Below are positions 36,021 to 45,497 of a stretch of DNA of 64,000 nucleotides, piece by piece; positions within the stretch are counted from its first letter, which is position 1; every line of letters starts with the position of its first letter. Location: positions 1-64,000 of the forward strand of contig URVM01000016.1 of NCBI GenBank assembly GCA_900551325.1. Direction: 5' to 3'. The notes beneath the pieces were generated by a model. The model saw nothing but the letters and a program-made list of their open reading frames with translations. It did no database searches and was not told the origin of the DNA. The position numbers and the translations under genes are program-made. The stretch comes from an uncultured Eubacteriales bacterium (GTDB lineage Bacteria > Bacillota > Clostridia > Lachnospirales > Cellulosilyticaceae).

Positions 36021-36070
36021 AAAAAAGGAAGGAAGTGACTCTTTTTACTTAGTCACTTTCTTCCTTTTTA
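36021..36070 (-). terminator. Terminator after the enoate reductase gene
   Basis: A stem of AAAAAAGGAAGGAAGTGACT pairs with AGTCACTTTCTTCCTTTTT. It lies about 40 bases after the reductase stop and also precedes the LUD gene end, with A/T tracts on both sides. Confidence 0.85.
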
Positions 36071-36108
36071 GTTTACTATCCTTCTAACTTTTCTTCTTTA
36101 ATAATGCT

Positions 36109-38046
36109 TTAAATTTTTCTTGCTACTTCTACGGCCTCAGCAATACAATTGAGTGCACGTCTTGCTGCTAGGGCATCACCTATTACATGGTATGGTATAT
36201 GATTTGCTTCACAGTAGTCTACTATTTCTTTAGAATCACGTGCTTTTGAGCCGATAGCTACAACTACACTGTCACAAGGAATTTCTTCTAGCTTTCCTTC
36301 TTTTTCTATTACAATTGATTTTTCTTTTATCTCTATACATTTTGCATGGGTTATCACTTTAATACCTTCTTGGTATAGGTTTTCCATTACACAGATTTTA
36401 CGAAGTTGACCTAAGTCTTTCCCCACTTCATCCAGCATCTCAACAACTACTATATTATTTACCTTGCCTGATAAATATTCGGCTACTTCAAGACCAACTA
36501 AGCCACCACCTATGACAACTACTTTTCCATCTACCTCTACTTTACCAGCTAATACATCATGTGAATTAGTTACATGTTCAAAATCAGCTCCATCTACTTT
36601 TAATGTCATTGGCTTAGAGCCTACTGCAACAATCACTTCATCTGGGTTAACGTCCTTAATAAGTTCTGGTGTAACTATTGTTTCTAGTCTTATTTCTATT
36701 CCTGCTTTTGTGACCATCTCTCCCATACTTAAAGCTGCCAGTTTCATTTCTTCTTTTCTAGGTGCTGCACCTGCAAGAACAAATTGCCCCCCAAGTGAAT
36801 CACTTGCCTCACATACTATAGGCTCATGTCCTCTAGCCTTTAAATGAAGTGCCGCCTCAAGACCTGTAATGCCTCCACCAATGACTAATACTTTTTTAGA
36901 TGAATCTGTCTTTCTTAGTGCATACTCTTTTTCTCTACCTAAGGCTGGATTTCTTAAGCAAGTAATAAAAGGAACATCTGGGGATGCATAACCATCATAG
37001 CAGCCTTGGTTACAGCCTACACAACGAACAATCTGATCCACTTCACCCTTCATAGCTTTATTACAAAACTCTGGATCTGCCAGTTGTGCCCTACCTACTA
37101 CAACCATATCTGCCTTGCCACTTCTTATTATCTCATCTGCTTGTTCTGGGTCATTGATTCTTCCTACTGCAACTGTGATAAGACCTGTCTCTTCCTTAAA
37201 TCTTGCAGCATTTTCTACATTAAATCCTCTTGGTAAATCTACAGGTGGTACTTCATATTTAATGGCTGCACTTGAAAAGTTTCCTCTTGAAACATCCAGT
37301 GCGTCAACACCTGCATCCTTTGCTAGCTTACAAAATTCTATCATTTCTTCAATAGTTAATCCCTCTTCAAGGTAATCATCATGTGCATCAATTCTCATAA
37401 ATAGAGGCATTTCTTCTGGAATATTACTACGTATAGCTTCTATACACTCTAGTAAAAATCTACAACGGTTCTCAAAAGACCCACCATATTCGTCTTCTCT
37501 CTTATTAAATGCCTTACTTAAAAAGGAGTGAGGTGTATAGTTATGTCCTGCATGAAATTCCACTGTATCATAACCTGCTTCTACTGCACGTCTTGCTGCT
37601 TCACCAAAAGCTTTAACTGCCTCTTTAATGGTCCCGGTACTTGCGCCTGGTATAACATAATTTTCAGTTACTCTAAACTCACTAGGTACTACAACCATCG
37701 CATTTTTATCACCAAACAATACAGCAGATCCTCCTAACCATAGCTGAACGCCTGCCTTTGCACCTGCATCATGAATGGCATCTGCTAGTTTTTTTAACCC
37801 AGGTATGTACTTATCATCCGATAAGGATAGGAAATTCTTTGGTGCTGCTTTGTCATATACAGAACATACTTCTGTAAAGTTTAAGCCATTACCTCCAATT
37901 GCCCTTGCCACATGATAATCAATCAATTGGTCTGTAACATACTTATCACCGTCTAACATTTTAGTTCCCATAGCTGGAAATACAACCCTATTTCGAAGCT
38001 CAAGTCCACGAATTTTAATGGTACTAAAAAGATGATTATAATGCAT
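36109..38046 (-). CDS. NADH:flavin oxidoreductase / enoate-2,4-dienoyl-CoA reductase type
   Basis: This 645-residue fusion joins an FMN-binding TIM barrel of the old-yellow-enzyme family (residues about 5-340; EFHAGHNYTPHSFLS has the active-site His pair) to a C-terminal FAD and NAD(P) domain (VLVIGGGITGLEAALHL and VVIGGGLVGLEVAEYL). A cysteine cluster CVGCNQGCYDG with a distal Cys in ITCLRNP ligates a [4Fe-4S] centre. Such enzymes reduce activated C=C bonds in anaerobes. The second ATG (38046) is spaced better from AAGGGGG than the one at 38052. It is divergent from the DeoR-type regulator. Confidence 0.93.
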   Translation of the reverse strand: MHYNHLFSTIKIRGLELRNRVVFPAMGTKMLDGDKYVTDQLIDYHVARAIGGNGLNFTEVCSVYDKAAPKNFLSLSDDKYIPGLKKLADAIHDAGAKAGVQLWLGGSAVLFGDKNAMVVVPSEFRVTENYVIPGASTGTIKEAVKAFGEAARRAVEAGYDTVEFHAGHNYTPHSFLSKAFNKREDEYGGSFENRCRFLLECIEAIRSNIPEEMPLFMRIDAHDDYLEEGLTIEEMIEFCKLAKDAGVDALDVSRGNFSSAAIKYEVPPVDLPRGFNVENAARFKEETGLITVAVGRINDPEQADEIIRSGKADMVVVGRAQLADPEFCNKAMKGEVDQIVRCVGCNQGCYDGYASPDVPFITCLRNPALGREKEYALRKTDSSKKVLVIGGGITGLEAALHLKARGHEPIVCEASDSLGGQFVLAGAAPRKEEMKLAALSMGEMVTKAGIEIRLETIVTPELIKDVNPDEVIVAVGSKPMTLKVDGADFEHVTNSHDVLAGKVEVDGKVVVIGGGLVGLEVAEYLSGKVNNIVVVEMLDEVGKDLGQLRKICVMENLYQEGIKVITHAKCIEIKEKSIVIEKEGKLEEIPCDSVVVAIGSKARDSKEIVDYCEANHIPYHVIGDALAARRALNCIAEAVEVARKI

Positions 38047-38345
38047 TTGCATACCCCCTTGGTAAATGATAGTTGGTTTTCTGCTAGCTAATTAAAAATT
38101 TTCTGTCTACTACTAGTATAAGTTAAAGTAAGTCCTAGCACAATCCTTAAAGCAATCATTCATGTTTATTCATATACGTCCAAATACTATTAACCTTTTT
38201 TAATGATTTTTAATGTTATTTAATAATTTTCAATAAATTTTAATATTTCTAATTGATTTTATTAAATTTTCATTATATAATGTGAACAAAGATGAACACT
38301 CGTGCACAAGTGGTAATCTTTATATAAATCAAGGGAGGGATCAGT
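38047..38345. other. Divergent promoter region, reductase and DeoR-type regulator
   Basis: This 299-base AT-rich spacer lies between the divergent reductase and DeoR-type genes. A direct near-repeat GAACAAAGATGAACAC lies about 60 bases before the regulator start. No gene or terminator was seen. Confidence 0.5.
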
Positions 38346-39128
38346 ATGTTTATTGAAGAACGTCATGAATCTATTTTAGCTATACTAAAAGAAGCTGGAC
38401 GTATTTCTGTAGGGGATATTCAAGAAAAATTTAATGTTTCAGTGGATTCTGCACGAAGAGATTTAAGAATCTTAGAAGAAAAAGGGCTGCTTAAAAGAAC
38501 CCACGGAGGAGCTATTCCACTTCCTCAAGTTGGAACCCTTCCTCATAGATACCGAGATATGAAAGCTATGCCTGTACTAGATAACTACAATTTAATTGCG
38601 AAAAGAGCTGTAACTTATATAAAAGAAAATGATGTGGTTTACCTTACAAGTAGTTCTTTTGGATTTCTAATGTTAAAACATTTACCACGAGATATACATT
38701 ATACACTTGTTGTAAACTCCGTTACACTAGCTGAAGAATTAAAGTATTGGGATAATGTTGTCGTTTATATTGTTGGTGGCAAAATGCGCATGCATGGCAC
38801 CACTTCCCTTGTAGACTCTCTAGCAACAGCCTTTGTTAAAAACATTCATTTTGATATAAGCTTTATGAATGGTGCTGGTGTAGAGGCTTCATTTGGCCTA
38901 TCTAATGGTTCAGATGAAACAGCAACCTTCCAACGTGCCGTCATTGAAAATACAAGAAAGAATATTTTACTTCTTCCCTCTGAGAAAATAGGTTTTAAGT
39001 CCTTTATTAAAGTTTGTGATGTGAATAAATTTGACACGCTCATTACAGACTGGGACGCACTTGAAGAAGAGCTTACAAAGATCGAAGATTTAGGTGTAGA
39101 CGTTATTGTAGTAGATAAAGACTGCTAA
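38346..39128 (+). CDS. DeoR/GlpR family transcriptional regulator
   Basis: This 260-residue protein has an N-terminal DeoR helix-turn-helix (RHESILAILKEAGRISVGD and NVSVDSARRDLRILEEKGLLKRTHGGA) and a C-terminal sugar-phosphate-sensing domain. These regulators bind phosphorylated sugars or related metabolites. It is transcribed away from the enoate reductase and may control it. The start follows GGGAGGG. A terminator follows directly. Confidence 0.93.
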   Translation: MFIEERHESILAILKEAGRISVGDIQEKFNVSVDSARRDLRILEEKGLLKRTHGGAIPLPQVGTLPHRYRDMKAMPVLDNYNLIAKRAVTYIKENDVVYLTSSSFGFLMLKHLPRDIHYTLVVNSVTLAEELKYWDNVVVYIVGGKMRMHGTTSLVDSLATAFVKNIHFDISFMNGAGVEASFGLSNGSDETATFQRAVIENTRKNILLLPSEKIGFKSFIKVCDVNKFDTLITDWDALEEELTKIEDLGVDVIVVDKDC

Positions 39129-39137
39129 AAAGATATT

Positions 39138-39172
39138 AGAAAAGCCTTCTCAATAAAAGAGAAGGCTTTTCT
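39138..39172. terminator. Bidirectional terminator, DeoR and MFS genes
   Basis: A 14-base stem AGAAAAGCCTTCTC...GAGAAGGCTTTTCT lies between convergent genes, with A- and T-rich ends on both strands. Confidence 0.9.
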
Positions 39173-39183
39173 ACTTATGCTTC

Positions 39184-40422
39184 CTATTCACATATTCTTT
39201 GCGCCTTATAAATAGGTTCATTATCTTTTCTTGGAATAACAATAAGAATAATCATACTTATTAAAGTCAATAAGCCTAGTAAGCAAGCCACTATGCGATA
39301 AGGTATTATTTCCCCTAACACCCCTGCTACAAATTGAAACAAGATGCCACCGATGGAAAAGATTACATCAAATAAACCTTGAATTCTTGCACGCATATGG
39401 GCGGGTAAATAAGATTGAATAGCTACAGATCGAATAGTTGCACTCATACTGCCTAGAGTACCGCATAAAAATCGATTGATTAGCATAAATGGATAAGGCA
39501 TAAAAAGTAAAAAGGCATCCATTATATCATAAACACTATAGACCATTTTGGTAAAACCATAGCGTTTCTTAGGTGGTAACTCAAATTTGTACCACACCAT
39601 CCCTCCAATCACTCTTCCTAGCATTTCAGCACTTTTTAAGAAGCCTAACATAGTCACACTTAGCCAAGGTTGGGTTTGATAATATGCTTGAGCCATAACG
39701 GTTACCCCTTGGGATGCTCCACTTGTAATACTCATATAGGTATAAATATTTCGAACCCCACGCTCACCTTTCAAATAAGTAAAACCTTCTTTTATATCTG
39801 CTATATACATGCTAAAAGTATATTTTTGTGCTAGCTTACTTTTAGTCTCTTTAATACAAAGTTCAATAACTACAGAAATTAAAGTAAGAACTGCCACAAT
39901 GTAAAATAGGGTACTCATTGACACATGCTCATAAAGGAAAGTTGCCATAGGTGCTATACAAATGGTTACAATAGGGTAAATAGTCCCACTTACTGCAAAC
40001 CCTTTTTGCTCAAATCCTATTGGTATTAAATCTGGATACCAAGCCGAAAAGCTCAATCTATAAAACACAGAAATAGTTCCAATTACTAAAACGAATAACA
40101 CATATATCATATAGTTGAAGCCATAAATACCAGTCCATATACCCATTCCTACATACAAAATCCCCATTAATACATCTAATCCTACAATCCACTTTTTCTT
40201 GCTTCCTCGGTCTATCATAGGTGCTACCAATATAGGCAAAAATACATCAGGTAACATACCACATATAAGTAAAACTGCTGCCAGAAAAGTGGATTGGGTC
40301 TTTTCAAAAACAAGCAAACTTAGTGGTAAGTTCATGGCCTCTCCACCTATTGCAGACAGTATTGTTGCACCTGTAATACAGGAAAAATCTTTAGTCCATA
40401 ATGTCTTTTTCTTATCTCTCAT
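39184..40422 (-). CDS. MFS transporter
   Basis: This 412-residue membrane carrier has about twelve helices. Its first helix region ITGATILSAIGGEAMNLPLSLLVFEKTQ and loops such as APMIDRGSKKKWIVG are of the major facilitator drug-exporter type. Proteins of this kind in Clostridia are usually annotated as macrolide or multidrug efflux MFS, but the substrate cannot be inferred. The ATG follows TAAGGAG. It is convergent with the DeoR-type gene, sharing its terminator, and lies downstream of the HTH-TPR regulator in the same direction. Confidence 0.9.
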   Translation of the reverse strand: MRDKKKTLWTKDFSCITGATILSAIGGEAMNLPLSLLVFEKTQSTFLAAVLLICGMLPDVFLPILVAPMIDRGSKKKWIVGLDVLMGILYVGMGIWTGIYGFNYMIYVLFVLVIGTISVFYRLSFSAWYPDLIPIGFEQKGFAVSGTIYPIVTICIAPMATFLYEHVSMSTLFYIVAVLTLISVVIELCIKETKSKLAQKYTFSMYIADIKEGFTYLKGERGVRNIYTYMSITSGASQGVTVMAQAYYQTQPWLSVTMLGFLKSAEMLGRVIGGMVWYKFELPPKKRYGFTKMVYSVYDIMDAFLLFMPYPFMLINRFLCGTLGSMSATIRSVAIQSYLPAHMRARIQGLFDVIFSIGGILFQFVAGVLGEIIPYRIVACLLGLLTLISMIILIVIPRKDNEPIYKAQRICE

Positions 40423-40531
40423 TTTCTACTCCTTATACTTTTACTTTTTCATAATAGAAGCATACGCTAGAACTTTAAGAATGTATAATCTTATTTTTTG
40501 AGAAATTTTAACCTTATTTACATACTTAAAC

Positions 40532-41713
40532 TTACATATGGATGATTTTTGAAGAAATTTCATTTTGAAATGCTAAAGCTTTTTTATATTTCTTTTGTTG
40601 ACTATAAGCTTTTACAATTTGTTCTCTATAAAAATAAAGGTATCCAAAATGCATTTCTTCCTTTAATACTTTTTGAAGTCTCTCTAATACCTCTAAATAT
40701 GCTGGGTCCTTTAAATAATCTGGTCTTTGTTCCATTAAGGCTTCTTCATACATTACAGCATAAACCTTATTATCTTCTTCCTTTTCTATATAAGCCTTCA
40801 TTTTAGCTAAATAAGGCTTAGCCTCTTCTAAATTTCCTGTACGAATATGTATAAGTGCTTTTTTCTGACACACTACGAAACTTTCTTCTCTTACCTTATT
40901 TAAATAGTCCATTGCTTTATTGTAGTCTTTTGTAGTTATAAAGACAGAACCCATATTATAATAAATAGTATCAAGGCCCTCTTCCTCTATCCACCTTGTA
41001 TTTTGCAAAAACTTAAGCCCTCTTTCGTAATATTCAACCATAAGTTCATCTAAATCCAGGATGGCATAGGCATGTCCTTGCATAAAAAAAGTCTGTGCTA
41101 GCACATAAGTATTTCCTTCCTCTATAGCCAGTTCCCTACAAATATTTGCTCTTCTATGAATTTCTCCATACCTTCCAAGATGTAGTAAGGGATCAAAAAT
41201 TGCAAAATAACTTGAACTTGTTCCTAGTAACTTATAAGCTTTTTCATAAACCCCAAGGAGTTCCTCCCACCCCTTATCTATTGGCGTAAGCAAGTAAAAA
41301 AGTCCTTTTTGTTCATCTGTCATACAGTCCTTACAACTTTTTACCCTATCATAAACATCTTCTCCCTCTATCCCACAAATCAACTGATAATCTAACCCCA
41401 ATGGACTATACTGTAGCTTATCCCCTAATTTTTTTAGTTCTCCAAAAGCAGTTCTTTCAAGTCCATAATTCACTTGATAGTGATATGCCTTCATCAGCTT
41501 CCTAGCTTCGTCTAACACCCCATCATCATTACAATAATCTATATTCAGTTGTTCAAATAACTTTTTAATCATTTGTTCATCTGCTTTTACTTGCCCCTTT
41601 TCAATCTTACATAAATAGCTAGTTACACAAATGCCATAACAAATCTCTTTTTGACCCTTCCCCTGTTTTATCCTTTCCATTCTAAGTAAATTACCAACAA
41701 AGTTTTCTTTCAT
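40532..41713 (-). CDS. HTH regulator with TPR-like repeats
   Basis: This 393-residue protein has an Xre helix-turn-helix at the N-terminus (RMERIKQGKGQKEICYG with ICVTSYLCKIEKG) and a helical, tetratricopeptide-like remainder (for example LDTIYYNMGSVFITTKDYNKAMDYLNKV). It resembles the RNPP/Rgg-type regulators of Gram-positives, which bind short signalling peptides in the TPR groove, or cytoplasmic HTH-TPR sensors. No small secreted peptide gene was seen adjacent. It lies about 110 bases upstream of the MFS gene in the same direction and may control it. The start follows GAGGTGAGG. Confidence 0.85.
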   Translation of the reverse strand: MKENFVGNLLRMERIKQGKGQKEICYGICVTSYLCKIEKGQVKADEQMIKKLFEQLNIDYCNDDGVLDEARKLMKAYHYQVNYGLERTAFGELKKLGDKLQYSPLGLDYQLICGIEGEDVYDRVKSCKDCMTDEQKGLFYLLTPIDKGWEELLGVYEKAYKLLGTSSSYFAIFDPLLHLGRYGEIHRRANICRELAIEEGNTYVLAQTFFMQGHAYAILDLDELMVEYYERGLKFLQNTRWIEEEGLDTIYYNMGSVFITTKDYNKAMDYLNKVREESFVVCQKKALIHIRTGNLEEAKPYLAKMKAYIEKEEDNKVYAVMYEEALMEQRPDYLKDPAYLEVLERLQKVLKEEMHFGYLYFYREQIVKAYSQQKKYKKALAFQNEISSKIIHM

Positions 41714-41765
41714 ACCTCACCTCAAACTTACTGCCTTAATTTTCTGTTCTAGTTTCCATACAACA

Positions 41766-41798
41766 AATCCTAGGAACTCTCTCTTTAGTCCTAGGATT
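41766..41798 (-). terminator. Terminator-like hairpin after the LacI gene
   Basis: A 10-12-base stem around AATCCTAGGA...AGTCCTAGGATT (one mismatch region) lies about 75 bases after the LacI stop. It shares the AATCCTAG core with the terminators near 31.7 and 34.3 kb, but its T-run on minus is weak. Confidence 0.6.
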
Positions 41799-41870
41799 AT
41801 ATATTTTTAGTTTATTATATCATACCCTATTTATATCTCTACTTATATTCTTACTTTGTAATAGTGCAGT

Positions 41871-42911
41871 TTAATCTATTTTTTCACTAGACTTTCTAAA
41901 ATGAATATCTCCATGTATTTCTATCATTTCATAATTTCTATCAGGATGCTGAAGTCTCCATACTAATTGCTCGGCTAGTCTTATACCTATATAATGTATA
42001 GGAACACTTACAGAAGTAAGCTCTTTTTCTCCCACTCTATCAATATCATCAAAGCCTGTAATACGAATATCTTTTGGGATCTTATAACCATAGGCTTTTA
42101 GTTGACTGATAATCTTATAGGCAAGGGCGTCATTGGCACATATAAAGGCCTGTGGTAAGTCTTGCTTATGTTCTATAAGGTTTCTAAGATAGTCTTCTAC
42201 TTCATTACCAAAATAAAAATGTCCCTTTTCTTCACTAATGAGACAGTAAGCTTCATCTATAGGTAAGTTCATAGCCTCATGAGCTTCTATAAACCCTCTC
42301 CAACGGGCTTCAATACTTTGACAGTATGTAATATCTCCTATAAAACCTAGTTTGGTATCACCTTGCACCAGTAAGTGTTTGGTTAAGTCATATACACTTT
42401 TTCTACCTTCTACAACTATAACATCTGCCTTTGCTTCTTTTGCATCAATACTAAGGGGCAGATCATAGTAAACTGTGGGAATACCTAAACTTCTAATACT
42501 TTTTATGGTTTCTAAATGATATACATTCATTACAATAATCCCTGCTATATTACCTGTTTCAATAAGCTTAGGAAGTATAAAGTTCTTTTCTTGTTCAAAA
42601 GTTAAAAAATGATAAAAACAATGATAAGCATAACTTGATAATGCGCCTGTTATGCCATTAATAATATCTCCCCAAAAGGCTGAAAAATCAGGAGATGTGG
42701 CAATAACCAATATATTTTTAGAGTTCTTTTCTTCTCTATAGGTGTCTACTAAATGGTTTGGTAATTTACTATACCCCATCTCTATCGCTGCTTCAATGAT
42801 TTTATTTCTTGTTTTTTCTGTAACACGTCCCCTATTATTCATGACTTTTGATACCGTATTACGTGATATGCCCAGTCGTTCTGCAATTTCATTAATTCCC
42901 ACGGATTTCAT
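41871..42911 (-). CDS. LacI family transcriptional regulator
   Basis: This 346-residue regulator has the LacI HTH at its N-terminus (VGINEIAERLGISRNTVSKVMNNRG) and a periplasmic-binding-protein-like sensor domain with ICANDALAYKIISQL and ITGFDDIDRV. It lies downstream of the sugar-uptake genes in the same direction, so it likely represses them. The frame is open up to 42977, but the ATG at 42911 gives the normal LacI N-terminus; its ribosome site (GGGTGG) is weak, so the longer form is possible. Confidence 0.9.
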   Translation of the reverse strand: MKSVGINEIAERLGISRNTVSKVMNNRGRVTEKTRNKIIEAAIEMGYSKLPNHLVDTYREEKNSKNILVIATSPDFSAFWGDIINGITGALSSYAYHCFYHFLTFEQEKNFILPKLIETGNIAGIIVMNVYHLETIKSIRSLGIPTVYYDLPLSIDAKEAKADVIVVEGRKSVYDLTKHLLVQGDTKLGFIGDITYCQSIEARWRGFIEAHEAMNLPIDEAYCLISEEKGHFYFGNEVEDYLRNLIEHKQDLPQAFICANDALAYKIISQLKAYGYKIPKDIRITGFDDIDRVGEKELTSVSVPIHYIGIRLAEQLVWRLQHPDRNYEMIEIHGDIHFRKSSEKID

Positions 42912-43018
42912 TTTTTCCACCCTTACTTTATAATCTAATGATAAAAAGAGGTTACGCCACTTATTACCAAGTGTCATAACCCCTTCTTAAGCACAATTTA
43001 CTTTAACCCGGTGATTTA

Positions 43019-44518
43019 TTATTTCCCTAAATATTCATTAAGTTGTTTTTGCGCTTCAGCAATAATTTCTTGGTAGCCTGCCTTATTAAGTTCTTCCATC
43101 ATTTGTGGAACAATTTCTTCTGGATTAGCTGCACCTGTAATCAGTGAAGGTTGATACTTAGATTGAATGTTTGCACATGCTGCAATTTGATTTTGTACAG
43201 ACTGAGTATTAAAGGTAAAGCCTAGTGCTGGAGAAGAAATAGCTGTTTCTGTTTCAGCTTTTAAGTCTTGCCACATACTTGCTGGAGCTGGATCTACAGT
43301 ATACATATTAAAGAATGTTCCTTGAGAATAAGCTGGTGTTTCATAGCCATCATTTAATTTCTTAATACTTGTATCTCCTGTTTTTTCATAATGTACCCCT
43401 TCGATTCCAAATGCAAGTAAGTTTCTCATTTTCTCATCTGTATTTACAAGTTCAATCACTTTTAAAGCTTTATCAATATTTTTTGAACCTGCTGAAACTG
43501 AAAGGAATGAACCTTGAATAGTTCTTGTAGAAAATGCTGGGCCATAGAATTTTTCATAAACAACAGGTACACCATCAGCCTCTGTCCAAGCATGTGGGAA
43601 ACCTTGTGCTGCTGATATCATTCTACCTTTAGGATTTTCTGTAATAGTTGCTGCGTCTGGATTAATGAGTCCATCTTTAAACCATGTATGAAGCATTTTA
43701 AGATTTTCCATTGTATTTTCTTGTTCCCAAGGGGATACAACGGTAGCACTTTCATCCTCATAGCCCACTGTTACATAAGGTGAAACTAAAAGCTCGTCAT
43801 ATTTACAAATCATAGCTATAAATCCATTTATTCCTTCATTAGCTTGAAGCATAAGAGGATATTTAGTTGGATAAGCTTCCTTCATTTTTCTAAGAACTGG
43901 ATCAAGGTCTTGTAAAGTCTTCATTTGTGTAATATCAATGCCTAACTCCTCTACTACAGGTTGTTGCCAAATCCAATATTGAGCTTGAGCTGAGTCTTTG
44001 TAGGCTGGTACCCCAAATATTTCACCATTTACTGTCATCCCTTGCCAAAGTGCTTCTGGAATAAACTGCTTTAAGTTAGGGGTTTCATCTAAGTATGGGG
44101 TTAAATCTGCAAAATAACCCTTGTTTGCTAAATCCTGATAGCCAGTAATCCCTGCCCCGAAAGCAATGTCATAAGACTCACCACTTTGTACAATCTTAGA
44201 AAGTTTTTCACCGTAATCGCCCCAGCTTGCATAACGAATATCTAGTGTCACATTAAGTTTTTCTTTCGTATATTCATTGATCGCTTCATTTACAGCATCA
44301 AGCTCTTTTGGTTCGTTACCAATTGTCCACCATACTAATTCTACTGGTTTCTCATCTTTTTTAGGTTCTTCTTTTTTAGTCTCTTCTTTTTTAGTCTCTT
44401 CTGTTGTACCTGGTGTTGATTCTGTCTTTCCTGGACTTGAACATCCTGCTAATGACCCCATTGCTAAAAGACCCATTGCCATAACTGCTACAAATTTCAT
44501 TCTCATTTTTTTATTCAT
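43019..44518 (-). CDS. Sugar ABC transporter substrate-binding lipoprotein
   Basis: This 499-residue extracellular solute-binding protein has a lipoprotein signal ending LAGC (about residue 26), a low-complexity Thr/Glu/Lys linker (repeating EETKKEE), then a binding domain starting VELVWWTIGNEPKELDAV. The length and fold fit the LplA/YtcQ group of CUT1-type sugar-binding proteins. It is third in an operon behind two permeases. The sugar is unknown; LplA-type proteins usually take up oligosaccharides. A strong AAGGGGGG site precedes the ATG. Confidence 0.93.
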   Translation of the reverse strand: MNKKMRMKFVAVMAMGLLAMGSLAGCSSPGKTESTPGTTEETKKEETKKEEPKKDEKPVELVWWTIGNEPKELDAVNEAINEYTKEKLNVTLDIRYASWGDYGEKLSKIVQSGESYDIAFGAGITGYQDLANKGYFADLTPYLDETPNLKQFIPEALWQGMTVNGEIFGVPAYKDSAQAQYWIWQQPVVEELGIDITQMKTLQDLDPVLRKMKEAYPTKYPLMLQANEGINGFIAMICKYDELLVSPYVTVGYEDESATVVSPWEQENTMENLKMLHTWFKDGLINPDAATITENPKGRMISAAQGFPHAWTEADGVPVVYEKFYGPAFSTRTIQGSFLSVSAGSKNIDKALKVIELVNTDEKMRNLLAFGIEGVHYEKTGDTSIKKLNDGYETPAYSQGTFFNMYTVDPAPASMWQDLKAETETAISSPALGFTFNTQSVQNQIAACANIQSKYQPSLITGAANPEEIVPQMMEELNKAGYQEIIAEAQKQLNEYLGK

Positions 44519-44552
44519 TACTTTTCCCCCTTAATAATGATAGTCCTATTTA

Positions 44553-45485
44553 TTATTCTTTGACTGCTCCAATCGTTAATCCTGAAATAAAGTATTTCTG
44601 GAAGAACGGATAAGAACAAGCAATAGGAAACACAACTAAAATTACAATAGCCATTTTAACAGTCTCACTAGGTAAATCCTGAACTGCCTGCACGGCTGAT
44701 GCCCCCAGCATTGCTATATTTTTATTAATAAACTCTATATCCCCTTCAATACGATTAAGCATTGCTTGAAGTGGCACAAGTTTAGAGTCATCAATAAAAA
44801 GTAAAGCATTATACCAATCATTCCAATAAGCAAAACTTAAAAATAATCCTATTGTTGCAATGGCTGGTAAGGCAACAGGTAGTACAATCTTTGTAAAAAT
44901 CTTAAATTGACTTGCCCCATCAATTTTGGCTGACTCTATAAGCGAATCTGGAACAGTGGTTGTAAAAAATGTACGTAAAATAATAATATAGAAAGAAGAA
45001 ACAGCCATAGGTAAAATAAGTGCCCATAAACTATCTTTCAATTTAAGCATAGTGGCAACTACAATATAAAAAGAAATCATCCCTCCACTAAAAAGCATGG
45101 GAATAAAAATAATCCAAGTAAATAACTTTTTAAACTTAAAGTTTTTTCTAGATAAAGAGTAGGCAATACTTGTATTAAGAACTAGGCCAATAACAGTACC
45201 TCCTATTGTTACAATAATAGATACAAAAAAGGCATTAAAAATACTGACTCTCGATTCCCACAAATACCTATAAGCTTCTAAGGAAAATTCTTTTGGCCAA
45301 AATCTATAGCCATATTGGGCAATACTTTGCTCTGAACTGATTGAAATCATAAATACTAATATAACTGGTAATACACATATAACCCCTAATAATATAAAAA
45401 GTAAAGAACAAACCACATTTGTCGTTTTTGATACTCTATTAAATTTTTCTGCCCCTTCAAATACTACTTTCTTATCTTTTTTCAT
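44553..45485 (-). CDS. Carbohydrate ABC permease (LplC/YtcP type)
   Basis: This 310-residue permease has six helices and the EAA loop (SLIESAKIDGASQFKIF) that docks the ATPase. It ends QKYFISGLTIGAVKE, the family C-terminus. It pairs with the LplB-type permease encoded 12 bases upstream. No ATP-binding gene is in the operon, so a shared ATPase such as MsmX encoded elsewhere is probably used. A GGGAGGGG site precedes the ATG. Confidence 0.94.
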   Translation of the reverse strand: MKKDKKVVFEGAEKFNRVSKTTNVVCSLLFILLGVICVLPVILVFMISISSEQSIAQYGYRFWPKEFSLEAYRYLWESRVSIFNAFFVSIIVTIGGTVIGLVLNTSIAYSLSRKNFKFKKLFTWIIFIPMLFSGGMISFYIVVATMLKLKDSLWALILPMAVSSFYIIILRTFFTTTVPDSLIESAKIDGASQFKIFTKIVLPVALPAIATIGLFLSFAYWNDWYNALLFIDDSKLVPLQAMLNRIEGDIEFINKNIAMLGASAVQAVQDLPSETVKMAIVILVVFPIACSYPFFQKYFISGLTIGAVKE

Positions 45486-45497
45486 TTTATCCCCTCC

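Noticed and set aside
37006..37375. Plus-strand open frames inside the enoate reductase gene
   Set aside because: They lie fully antisense to a well-supported gene, lack ribosome sites and have no recognisable domain.
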